Notes: generated from the letters alone by a model not told the origin. A DNA stretch of 5,319 nucleotides from Gemmatimonadota bacterium (GCA_003222235.1 QHVD01000204.1:1-5319); one strand, 5' to 3'; shown: positions 1 through 4,594, numbered from the stretch's first letter. Translations and numbers: made by a program.

Positions 1-918
1 CTCGGCATCATCTTCCTGGTGATGACGGCGATGTTCCTCTCCGCCAAGATCGGCTTCTTCGCGATCCTGCCGAACGTCGTGCCGATCGTCATCTTCTTCG
101 GCGTGATGGGCTGGCTCGGCATCTACCTGAATCTCGGCACGAGCCTCATCGCCGCGATCGCGCTCGGCATCGCCGTCGACTCGACGATCCACTACATGGC
201 GCGGCTCAACCTCGAGCTGCGCGGCGAGACCGACCAGGCGGCGGCGATTGTGCGCACGCTCCGGACGGTCGGTGTCCCGATCGTCTACACGACGATCGCG
301 CTCTTCTTCGGCTTCCTCACCTTCGCGCTCTCGAACTTCATCCCCATCCGGAACTTCGGCGTCCTCGCCGGCGTCACGATGGCGACCGCGCTCGGGACGA
401 ATCTCGTGCTGCTCCCCGCGCTGCTGTCGACCACCAAGATCATCACGCTCTGGGACCTCCTCGGCGTGAAGCTCGGCGACGACCCGGCGACGACGATCCC
501 GCTCTTCGCCGACCTCCGTCCCGCACAGGCCCGCATCGTCGTGCTCATGGGCGACCTCAGGCACTTTGCACCCGGCGAGATAGTCGTCCGGCGCGGCGAG
601 ATCGGCGAGGAGATGTACGTCATCATCGCCGGAAGGGCGGACGTATTCGCAGGGGAGGGCGCCGGGCGGCAGCGGATCAACGAGCTCAAGCGCGGCGACG
701 TCTTCGGGGAGATGGGGCTCGTCCGCCACGCCGAGCGGACGGCCGACGTGGTTGCCGCGGGGGACGTCGACGTGCTCGCCCTCGACGAGCATTTCCTGCG
801 CCGCATCAAGAACCGCTACCCGCGCATCGCCTCGCAGGTGTTCCTCAACCTGACGCGCCTCCTGAGCGACCACCTGCAGCGGACGACCGAGCGGTACGTT
901 GCGGCGCGCAGCGCGTAA
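1..918 (+). CDS. RND/MMPL-family transporter C-terminal part fused to a cyclic-nucleotide-binding domain (5' end outside window)
   Basis: The frame is open from the first base, so the gene begins upstream; 305 residues are visible. Residues 1 to about 140 hold the last membrane helices of an RND/MMPL exporter, including the helix with GIAVDSTIHY (56-65), whose Asp and His match the family's proton-relay region, and two later hydrophobic helices (about 92-112 and 118-142). A short linker leads to a CRP-type cNMP-binding domain (about 170-295) with PGEIVVRRG, a Gly-rich turn, FGEMGL (235-240) and ERTADV (RTA at 246-248). In this family the phosphate-binding cassette is FGE...R(S/T)A, so the ligand residues look intact. 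The inferred role is export of a lipid or other hydrophobic substrate across the inner membrane, gated or sensed by a cytoplasmic cyclic nucleotide. The substrate cannot be read from the sequence. A GC-rich hairpin lies about 20 bases after the stop. Confidence 0.9.
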   Translation, partial: LGIIFLVMTAMFLSAKIGFFAILPNVVPIVIFFGVMGWLGIYLNLGTSLIAAIALGIAVDSTIHYMARLNLELRGETDQAAAIVRTLRTVGVPIVYTTIALFFGFLTFALSNFIPIRNFGVLAGVTMATALGTNLVLLPALLSTTKIITLWDLLGVKLGDDPATTIPLFADLRPAQARIVVLMGDLRHFAPGEIVVRRGEIGEEMYVIIAGRADVFAGEGAGRQRINELKRGDVFGEMGLVRHAERTADVVAAGDVDVLALDEHFLRRIKNRYPRIASQVFLNLTRLLSDHLQRTTERYVAARSA

Positions 919-938
919 CCTCCTTCCAAGTCGACCGC

Positions 939-965
939 CCGCGCGATGCGATGTCGATTGCGCGG
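939..965 (+). terminator. GC-rich hairpin after the transporter gene, possible terminator
   Basis: CCGCGCGAT (939-947) pairs with ATTGCGCGG (957-965), giving 9 pairs with one G-T wobble around a 9-base loop. It begins 20 bases after the transporter stop. No T-run follows, so it is not a classical intrinsic terminator, though such hairpins can end transcription in GC-rich genomes. It could also arise by chance. Confidence 0.3.
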
Positions 966-1022
966 CGTTGACCCGTTGGTAGCCCCGGCGGTAGGAGCCT
1001 CCTGAGCGAGCTCATTCGACAG

Positions 1023-1247
1023 ATGGAGTGCCCCCGCTGCCACTACGCGAATGCCGGCGGCGCCCGCTTCTGTGGCGAGTGTGGCGCAAGCCTGACCCGC
1101 GACGTGACGTGCTCCAGCTGCGGCCGCGCGAATCCTGCTGGTCTCCGCCAGTTGCGCGCCAAGAATGGCCCCGGAAACGGCCCCGCAGGCGTGCCTGGTG
1201 CCCGGCCCGCCGACGGAGAATCTGCAAAGCCGAACCAGCCCGAGTAG
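1023..1247 (+). CDS. Small zinc-ribbon protein, possible relic of a cyclase-type N-terminus
   Basis: The product is 74 residues. The first zinc ribbon is complete: CPRC (Cys3, Cys6) and CGEC (Cys17, Cys20) separated by the typical NAGGARF segment. A second ribbon begins with CSSC (Cys30, Cys33) and NPAGLR, but the second Cys pair expected about ten residues later is absent (QLRAKNG stands there). The rest is Gly/Pro/Ala-rich and disordered. This start pattern is familiar from the N-terminus of large proteins that carry a class III adenylate/guanylate cyclase domain and an ATPase; here the frame ends before any such domain. It may be a truncated relic or a real small metal-binding protein. There is no good ribosome site right before the ATG (AGGAG lies about 25 bases upstream), which lowers confidence in expression. 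Confidence 0.5.
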   Translation: MECPRCHYANAGGARFCGECGASLTRDVTCSSCGRANPAGLRQLRAKNGPGNGPAGVPGARPADGESAKPNQPE

Positions 1248-1280
1248 CCCTTCTTCTCTTCGTCAGCTTGTTCGACCCAG

Positions 1281-1298
1281 CGCTTCCGCTCGGAAGCG
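1281..1298 (+). terminator. Short perfect hairpin, possible terminator
   Basis: CGCTTCC (1281-1287) and GGAAGCG (1292-1298) form a perfect 7-base stem with the 4-base loop GCTC, 34 bases after the stop of the zinc-ribbon ORF. No T-run follows. Its position between two gene remnants fits an end of transcription, but the sequence alone cannot prove it. Confidence 0.35.
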
Positions 1299-1366
1299 GT
1301 AGCAGTCAGATCAAAAACATTCCTGTAGCCGGTTCGACGCCGGACACATCAAAGGAGAACCCGAAA

Positions 1367-1664
1367 ATGACACGAGCACGAGTAACATGGCGAACGCTCC
1401 CGCCGTCGCGAGATCGCTCGTGTCGACGGTGACGGCACCCGCAAGAGGCCGGCCAACGCCGCACTCACGACCGTGTGCTTGCTCCAAGTCGGAGTGACGC
1501 TGGTGACGAACGGTCGGCAGGGTCCGACGCTGGACAGAGTATAGTGGGCGTTGCTCGTCGCGATGCTCCTCACGGGTGCTTGGTTCTTCCACGAGAGACG
1601 CGTGCTCGATCGAGACCTCGACGGAACAGTTGGGCAGGTGGCGGACCCAAATGGGCAAAGATGA
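1367..1664 (+). pseudogene. Broken frame of a possible two-helix membrane protein
   Basis: A strong ribosome site, AAAGGAG (1350-1356), stands 10 bases before ATG 1367, but that frame stops after 21 residues (1432). Another frame, readable from about 1386, gives protein-like sequence: a hydrophobic stretch (ALTTVCLLQVGVTLV), a TAG at 1542-1544, then a second hydrophobic stretch (ALLVAMLLTGAWFF) and a charged tail (HERRVLDRDLDGTVGQ) ending at TGA 1662-1664. Together these look like a small protein with two membrane helices damaged by one frameshift and one nonsense change. The end overlaps the ATG of the next gene (1651) by 14 bases, as in coupled operon genes. The family is not recognised. 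A short intact product could start at TTG 1551 or ATG 1563. The reverse strand is also open here, so the call is tentative. Confidence 0.3.
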
Positions 1665-1911
1665 AGGGAGAGCGAGCGTTGAGGCATCGGCCGACATGCC
1701 GGCAAAGGCCGTAGACGTCGCGACGCTCCCGCCCTTCTCGAACCAACGTGGCTGCCCGCGGTGCGGCGCCCGCTACGAGATCCGCGTCCACTTCGATCGC
1801 GACTGCGCGGCCGTGCGGGGCGATCATTTCCATCGTTTGTGCCGCTGCGGCCATCGCTGGCTTGAGCGGTGTGGCGAGGAGCGGCTTACCCACCCCATCC
1901 CCAGCGCTTGA
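1651..1911 (+). CDS. Small zinc-ribbon protein, unknown function
   Basis: The product is 86 residues. The N-terminal 32 residues look disordered. The core has CPRCGARYEIRVHFDRDC (Cys35, Cys38, Cys52) followed by GDHFHRLCRCGHRWLERC (Cys64, Cys66, His68, Cys74). A Cys-x2-Cys knuckle followed by a Cys-x-Cys-Gly-His knuckle is the layout of a single zinc ribbon, with Arg and aromatic residues that could contact nucleic acid. No enzyme motif is present. ATG 1651 is chosen because it overlaps the stop of the upstream broken frame; ATG 1696 (MPAKAVDV) is possible. No strong ribosome site is visible before either, and the frame is open further upstream to GTG 1576. The Cys-rich frame is far more protein-like than the overlapping frames. 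A hairpin follows 16 bases after the stop. Confidence 0.68.
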   Translation: MGKDEGRASVEASADMPAKAVDVATLPPFSNQRGCPRCGARYEIRVHFDRDCAAVRGDHFHRLCRCGHRWLERCGEERLTHPIPSA

Positions 1912-1926
1912 GACGGAGAGGACTGG

Positions 1927-1967
1927 CGGGCGTTGACGCCCATCCGCCGGCTGGTCAACGTCGCCCG
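1927..1967 (+). other. Imperfect inverted repeat after the zinc-ribbon gene
   Basis: CGTTGAC (1931-1937) and GTCAACG (1954-1960) are perfect inverted copies around a 16-base spacer. Alternatively CGGGCGTTGAC (1927-1937) pairs with GTCAA plus CGCCCG (1954-1958 and 1962-1967), leaving a 3-base bulge. The position 16 bases after a stop suggests a transcript-end hairpin, but an operator or chance cannot be excluded. Confidence 0.3.
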
Positions 1968-2041
1968 ACGATGTGGGCGACTGCCGACCCGCGACGGGGA
2001 CGAACCGGCTCGAAGCTCCCCGCGCCGGGTGCGTCGCCAGC

Positions 2042-2065
2042 GTTCGGGGACACGTTCAGGGACAC
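2042..2065 (+). repeat. 12-base tandem repeat, two units
   Basis: GTTCGGGGACAC (2042-2053) is followed directly by GTTCAGGGACAC (2054-2065), with 11 of 12 bases identical, then GGGGCCCCG. The stretch lies in the gap between the zinc-ribbon gene and the duplicated gene. Its function is unknown; it may be slippage or a leftover of a mobile-element end. Confidence 0.5.
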
Positions 2066-2165
2066 GGGGCCCCGCGGGAACTCGCTGGGCAACCCCGGCC
2101 CGCCCATTGTGCGCTGCGTCGTTACGGAGGACCGGCGGGGTGGTAGGACGCCGGAGCGGAAGGAC

Positions 2166-2498
2166 ATGGCCGGCTCGGCGAATGACGGGGCTCTAGTCCA
2201 CGAGAAGGGATGCGACACGGGTCGGACGGCGAATCCGCCATCCCAGGAGTTCCACAACTTCGCCAACGTGACGCACGCGCTCATCTGGCAAGGGGTCGCC
2301 GCCGTCACGCGCGCCCGAATCAGCATCGCGAAGGGCCGCCTGCTCTGCGAGCAGACGCGGGAGCTGCGGCTCCAGGCGCAGGACGCTCGCACCCGCAGCC
2401 ACGCTCTCGCGGTGCAAGCGGCCTACTCCGTGGAGCGCGCCCACCTCGCGGCAGAGTGGGTCGCATGTGTGGCGGCGCGACCGCGCCTCCGCGCGTGA
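2166..2498 (+). CDS. Unrecognised small protein, copy 1 of a duplicated gene
   Basis: The product is 110 residues. The core from about residue 18 (TGRTANPPSQEFHNFANVTH, then ALIWQGVAAVTRARISIAKG and LLCEQTREL) is mostly alpha-helical in character. It is followed by a longer helical, Ala/Arg-rich tail containing HALAVQAAYSVERAHLAAEW. The same core recurs at 4388-4594. ATG 2166 is chosen because GGAG and GGAAGG lie just before it. The copy-2 start codon aligns with an ACG here (2217), so copy 1 must start upstream. The frame is open further 5' to GTG 1869, but that part is not protein-like. The overlapping frame from ATG 2210 is Arg/Pro/Gln-rich and typical of a shadow. No family, signal peptide or catalytic motif is recognised. 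Differences between the copies are not concentrated at third positions, so one or both copies may be decaying. Confidence 0.58.
   Translation: MAGSANDGALVHEKGCDTGRTANPPSQEFHNFANVTHALIWQGVAAVTRARISIAKGRLLCEQTRELRLQAQDARTRSHALAVQAAYSVERAHLAAEWVACVAARPRLRA
2210..2366 (+). repeat. Diverged direct repeat, copy 1 (partner 4381-4537)
   Basis: The stretch aligns without gaps to 4381-4537. Within the coding frame (2217-2366 against 4388-4537), 124 of 150 bases and 32 of 50 residues are identical by my count. The match begins just before the coding core, at GGGATGCG in both copies. It fades after the TREL codons, where copy 2 appears to have lost sequence. Confidence 0.85.
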
Positions 2499-3048
2499 TG
2501 CCCACGGCTCGGCCGGCGACGTAGCCGAGCGAGACGCACGGATTCGGACTCCGCTCCGCGAACTGAGCCCGCGTCCCTGGCGGAGGAAGGCGTGTCAACG
2601 GGGAGAGGCCGGGGCTCGGGGCTCGTGGTCCGCGTCCCGCCGTCTCCCGCTTCGTGAGGTGGGCCAGCGGGATCCGGCCGTGGGCAATTCTGCTCGCGTC
2701 CGCCGGCCCGAGCGCCCCCGGCGAAGGCTACGCGCCGGCCAAGCCGCCCAAGACAACCCCCACCCGGCGGAACGCCTACCTCCTCGCGGCGCTCGTCCGC
2801 CTCGGCTGGCTCGCAGTGCCGCCGCGCCGTCGCGGGTTGCGCCTCGCGTACTCCCGTCCCCTGAGGAGGGCCTCCCCCCGGTAGACGGGATTGCGGCCGT
2901 GTGCCGCGCCGCGTTAGGAGGGGGCGACGGTCGGGTCGGCTATACCCCTTCGGGGAAGGGCCTGGTTGAGGACGGCGGCGCGGGTGGTTTGAAGCCCTCG
3001 GCCACGCTGCGTGCGTCGGTAGCCGACCCGGCCGCGTTTTGCATCGGT
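2499..3048. other. Stretch without a convincing gene
   Basis: Long open frames exist on both strands here, but they are Arg/Pro/Gly/Ala-rich and look like products of high GC rather than genes. The only frame with some protein character is + strand 2654-2884, listed separately. A small inverted repeat, GTCGG-TAG-CCGAC (3015-3027), lies about 20 bases beyond the stop of the minus-strand gene at 3049 and could be its transcript end, but it is short and has no T-run. No RNA gene or mobile element was seen. Confidence 0.5.
2654..2884 (+). CDS. Doubtful small ORF
   Basis: A GTG-started frame of 76 residues. It opens with a weakly signal-peptide-like part (IRPWAILLASAGPSAP) followed by EGYAPAKPPKTTPTRRNAYL and a short hydrophobic segment (LLAALVRLGWLAVP), then an Arg-rich end. 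Codons from about 2720 to 2820 nearly all end in G or C, as in real genes of this window. Against it, there is no ribosome site, no ATG, and a composition that GC-rich non-coding DNA can also give. The family is not recognised; it may be a remnant of a longer gene. Confidence 0.22.
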   Translation: MRWASGIRPWAILLASAGPSAPGEGYAPAKPPKTTPTRRNAYLLAALVRLGWLAVPPRRRGLRLAYSRPLRRASPR

Positions 3049-3252
3049 TTACGGGCAGAGTCCGCGTTCCTCCGCCCACCGCCGCGGCACGCCGAGGCGC
3101 CCGACGTCGCCGTGGGAAGCGAGCGTGCAGTCCGGGTGCAGGATGACGACCGGGAGCGGGATGACGCGGCCCGCGACGACACACAGGAGCCGCATGTTCT
3201 CGACGACCACGCGGACGTCCTCGAACCACAGATAGCCCCCGCGCTCCTCCAT
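3049..3252 (-). CDS. Hypothetical 67-residue protein
   Basis: The protein starts MEERGGYLWFEDVRVVVENM, continues with RLLCVVAGRVIPLPVVILHP, and ends with GDVGRLGVPRRWAEERGLCP. The alternating hydrophobic pattern suggests a small beta-rich fold, with GDVGRLGVPRRWAEERGL as a likely conserved end. The start at ATG 3252 is well supported: GAGGAG lies 6 bases upstream on the minus strand, and an upstream in-frame TGA limits any extension. No signal peptide, membrane helix or catalytic motif is seen. The neighbourhood is otherwise gene-poor on the minus strand, so it is probably a stand-alone gene. The function is unknown; I do not recognise a named family. Composition and ribosome site make this one of the safest small genes in the window. 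Confidence 0.78.
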   Translation of the reverse strand: MEERGGYLWFEDVRVVVENMRLLCVVAGRVIPLPVVILHPDCTLASHGDVGRLGVPRRWAEERGLCP

Positions 3253-3347
3253 GAGCCGCTCCTCGGGAGTCCGCGCCGGGCACGCGAGGGGAGCGCCGTG
3301 ACCACCGTCCCCTCATCTCCCACGCCGCGCTGCGGGGCTTGTAACGG

Positions 3348-3382
3348 GCTTCGCTGCGGACAAGTAGACCCTTCTGCGAAGC
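3348..3382. repeat. 7-base inverted repeat
   Basis: GCTTCGC (3348-3354) and GCGAAGC (3376-3382) are perfect inverted copies separated by 21 bases. Just upstream, CTTGT and ACAAG (about 3338-3365) form a second, overlapping inverted pair. These may be alternative RNA hairpins or chance; no attC core or transposon end could be matched. Confidence 0.35.
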
Positions 3383-3459
3383 GCCGCAAGAGGCACACTC
3401 GGACTTAGGACAGCACCAACGGCGGCATTCGCGCTTGCGGCGGCGAGTTGGAGGGGCGC

Positions 3460-3487
3460 TTCAACAGATACGACACTTTTCAACAGA
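3460..3487 (+). repeat. 9-base direct repeat
   Basis: TTCAACAGA occurs at 3460-3468 and again at 3479-3487, 19 bases apart from start to start, close to two DNA turns. The repeat lies about 120 bases before the putative promoter and could be an operator pair or the remnant of a mobile-element end. Only two copies are seen, so chance remains possible. Confidence 0.4.
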
Positions 3488-3606
3488 CTGTGGAGAACCC
3501 GTCGCCACCTGTGATCCACTGTGACTTCCAACCATCCAGCGGACAGCGAATGCACCGGAACACCGAGCCCAGCCCGCTAGGTCCTGATTAGGGCCGGGTA
3601 TCCTAG

Positions 3607-3634
3607 TTGATAAATTGCACCGCGGGGCTATGCT
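3607..3634 (+). promoter_or_regulatory. Putative sigma70-type promoter of the zinc-ribbon operon
   Basis: TTGATA (3607-3612) and TATGCT (3629-3634) are separated by 16 bases and resemble -35 and -10 boxes (TTGACA and TATAAT). They lie in an AT-richer pocket 45 bases before ATG 3679, implying a 5' leader of roughly 40 bases. This is the best promoter candidate in the window, judged by eye only. Confidence 0.4.
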
Positions 3635-3678
3635 CCTGAGCGTTGTCCGCCAGCTCAAAAGGGGGAAGGGAGGAGGGC

Positions 3679-3921
3679 ATGCTCTCGGAGACGCTGCCCC
3701 TGGTGCGCTGCAAGAAGTGCGGGATCGGCACGATGCTGCCGCTTTCGGACTACGGGCAGGAGGGCGCCGCCATCCTCTACAAGGCATGGGTCTGCGACAG
3801 TCCGACCTGCGGCTACAACCTCCGCATCGACCGGGGCCAGGTGACCTATGGCGACTTGCCCCAGCAGAAGTCGGCGCAGGAGCCCCACCGCGGGACTGCT
3901 GCCAGAGCGGTCGATAGCTAG
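3679..3921 (+). CDS. Small zinc-ribbon protein, unknown function
   Basis: The product is 80 residues. Cys11-x2-Cys14 (RCKKCGIGTMLPL) and Cys39-x4-Cys44 (KAWVCDSPTCGYNLRIDRG) form one zinc ribbon; the part between (SDYGQEGAAILYKAW) would form its beta strands. The C-terminal 25 residues are probably disordered. The start at ATG 3679 is favoured by a strong ribosome site, AGGAGG at 3671-3676 within a purine-rich run; a TTG at 3643 in the same frame is less likely. The likely role is metal-dependent binding to nucleic acid or protein; nothing points to an enzyme. It is the first gene of a short operon: its TAG is part of the TAGGA ribosome site of the gene that starts at 3931. Codons end mostly in G or C, as in the main genes here. 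Confidence 0.85.
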   Translation: MLSETLPLVRCKKCGIGTMLPLSDYGQEGAAILYKAWVCDSPTCGYNLRIDRGQVTYGDLPQQKSAQEPHRGTAARAVDS

Positions 3922-3930
3922 GACGCAGTC

Positions 3931-4284
3931 ATGACCGTCGAGAAGCGCGAAGGGCCGCACGATGGCCCTCGCGCGGACCAAACCGATCGCCGCGACACCG
4001 TCCGCGACCAGGACGAACTCGAACACGCTCGGGGCTGGCGCCACTCCCCGGCCGAGCAGCGGAAGGACCTACTACCCGGTACGCGGGCGTGGCGGACCGA
4101 CCACACCGAAATCATGCTGGTCGAGACCCCGGGTTCCGGGGAGAACGAGATATATCTCCGGGTGACCGACATCACGACCGGCCGCTACGTGCAGGCCCCG
4201 CTCTCGGCCGACGACTTGGAGATCGTTGCCCATATCCTCCAGCATCACGCGGCGCGGCTCCGCCGCCTTGCGGAGCGGCGCTAA
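3931..4284 (+). CDS. Hypothetical protein, second gene of the zinc-ribbon operon
   Basis: The product is 117 residues. The first 50 or so are highly charged and probably disordered (Asp/Arg-rich). The rest is compact: HTEIMLVETPGSGENEIYLR and VTDITTGRYVQAPLSADDLE, followed by a helix IVAHILQHHAARLRRLAERR. This suggests a small beta sheet followed by a basic amphipathic helix. ATG 3931 has AGGA seven bases upstream and lies 9 bases after the previous stop, so the two genes are probably co-transcribed and perhaps act together. An internal ATG at 4114 could give a shorter product holding only the conserved-looking part. A 7-base stem with 6-base loop (4257-4276) lies in the last codons and might help end the transcript. 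The family is not recognised. Confidence 0.75.
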   Translation: MTVEKREGPHDGPRADQTDRRDTVRDQDELEHARGWRHSPAEQRKDLLPGTRAWRTDHTEIMLVETPGSGENEIYLRVTDITTGRYVQAPLSADDLEIVAHILQHHAARLRRLAERR

Positions 4285-4380
4285 GCAACCTCGGCAGGTC
4301 GGCCGCTCTGGGCCAGGCCGCCCGTTCGCCTTGCACTCCTGACCCCGACCGAGGGAGAGTCTGTCATCCTCAGAAGAGGG

Positions 4381-4537
4381 ATGCGGCATGGGGCGGACGG
4401 AGAATCGGACACCCGAGGAGTTTCACGCCTTCGCCAACGTGACGCAGGGGATCCTCTGGCAGGGGGTCGCCGCCGTCATGGCCGCCCGAATCAGCATCGC
4501 GGAGAGCCACCGGCTCTGCGAACCAACGCGGGAGCTA
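4381..4537 (+). repeat. Diverged direct repeat, copy 2 (partner 2210-2366)
   Basis: This is the second member of the duplicated stretch, aligned without gaps to 2210-2366. The two copies are in the same orientation and 2171 bases apart from start to start. The homology includes the GGGATGCG just before the ATG used in copy 2. Confidence 0.85.
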
Positions 4538-4594
4538 TTGGCGGCCCGGCGTGATGATCGCCTATTCCGCCGGCGTCCTCTGAACGCACGCTAA
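4388..4594 (+). CDS. Unrecognised small protein, copy 2 of the duplicated gene, shortened
   Basis: The product is 68 residues: MGRTENRTPEEFHAFANVTQ, GILWQGVAAVMAARISIAES, HRLCEPTREL, then a short different tail rich in Arg. The first 50 residues match the core of the 2166-2498 protein (32 identical by my count), with FANVT, WQGVAAV, ARISIA and TREL shared. The ATG has GAGGG seven bases upstream, so the start is good. After TREL the copies part: copy 1 runs on for over 40 residues, whereas copy 2 seems to have lost about 30 bases and shifted frame. A trace of the lost part (GCCTATTCC, matching GCCTACTCC of copy 1) remains at about 4560 in another frame. This copy is therefore probably truncated. 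Its TAA overlaps the stop of a convergent minus-strand frame. Function unknown. Confidence 0.6.
   Translation: MGRTENRTPEEFHAFANVTQGILWQGVAAVMAARISIAESHRLCEPTRELLAARRDDRLFRRRPLNAR

Larger units (their letters stand above)
3253..3606. other. Gene-free, less GC-rich intergenic stretch
   Basis: Between the minus-strand gene and the operon promoter no convincing gene is seen. From about 3400 to 3640 the DNA is visibly richer in A and T than the rest of the window. It contains an inverted repeat (3348-3382) and a direct repeat (3460-3487), listed separately. Open frames on both strands (minus 3313-3555, plus 3409-3591) lack ATG starts and ribosome sites. Confidence 0.5.

Noticed and set aside
1329..1347. 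tRNA-like T-arm: GCCGG, TTCGACG, CCGGA
   Set aside because: The loop fits a tRNA T-loop, but no acceptor, D or anticodon arms can be built around it and no CCA follows. At most a fragment; four to five base pairs may be chance.
1028..1432. Plus-strand frame of 134 codons overlapping the 1023 zinc-ribbon ORF
   Set aside because: Shifted reading of the Cys-rich frame with Arg/Pro-rich sequence; only its last 21 codons, after ATG 1367, have a ribosome site.
2210..2524. Plus-strand frame starting at ATG 2210, also largely retained in copy 2 from ATG 4381
   Set aside because: By my count 37 of 52 residues match between the copies, more than in the FANVT frame, but composition (Arg, Pro, Gln, His) is that of a shadow and the ATGs abut the ribosome site too closely. 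The similarity follows from the nucleotide repeat; worth rechecking with homologues.
2423..3316. Long minus-strand open frame of 297 codons
   Set aside because: Arg/Pro/Gly/Ala-rich throughout with no domain, and it runs antisense to the copy-1 tail and overlaps the far more convincing 3049-3252 gene; typical high-GC artefact.
2467..3408. Long plus-strand open frame of 313 codons
   Set aside because: Very Arg-rich, low-complexity translation, antisense to the supported gene 3049-3252, no ribosome site.
3313..3555. Minus-strand open frame of 80 codons
   Set aside because: GTG start, no ribosome site, no recognisable domain; lies in the AT-richer repeat region.
3409..3591. Plus-strand open frame with sequence such as GRFNRYDTFQQTVENPSPP
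   Set aside because: Reasonable composition, but no ATG near its start, no ribosome site, and the opposite strand is open as well; the AT-richer composition weakens codon arguments.
3655..4044. Minus-strand open frame opposite the zinc-ribbon operon
   Set aside because: Antisense shadow of two better-supported plus-strand genes that have strong ribosome sites.
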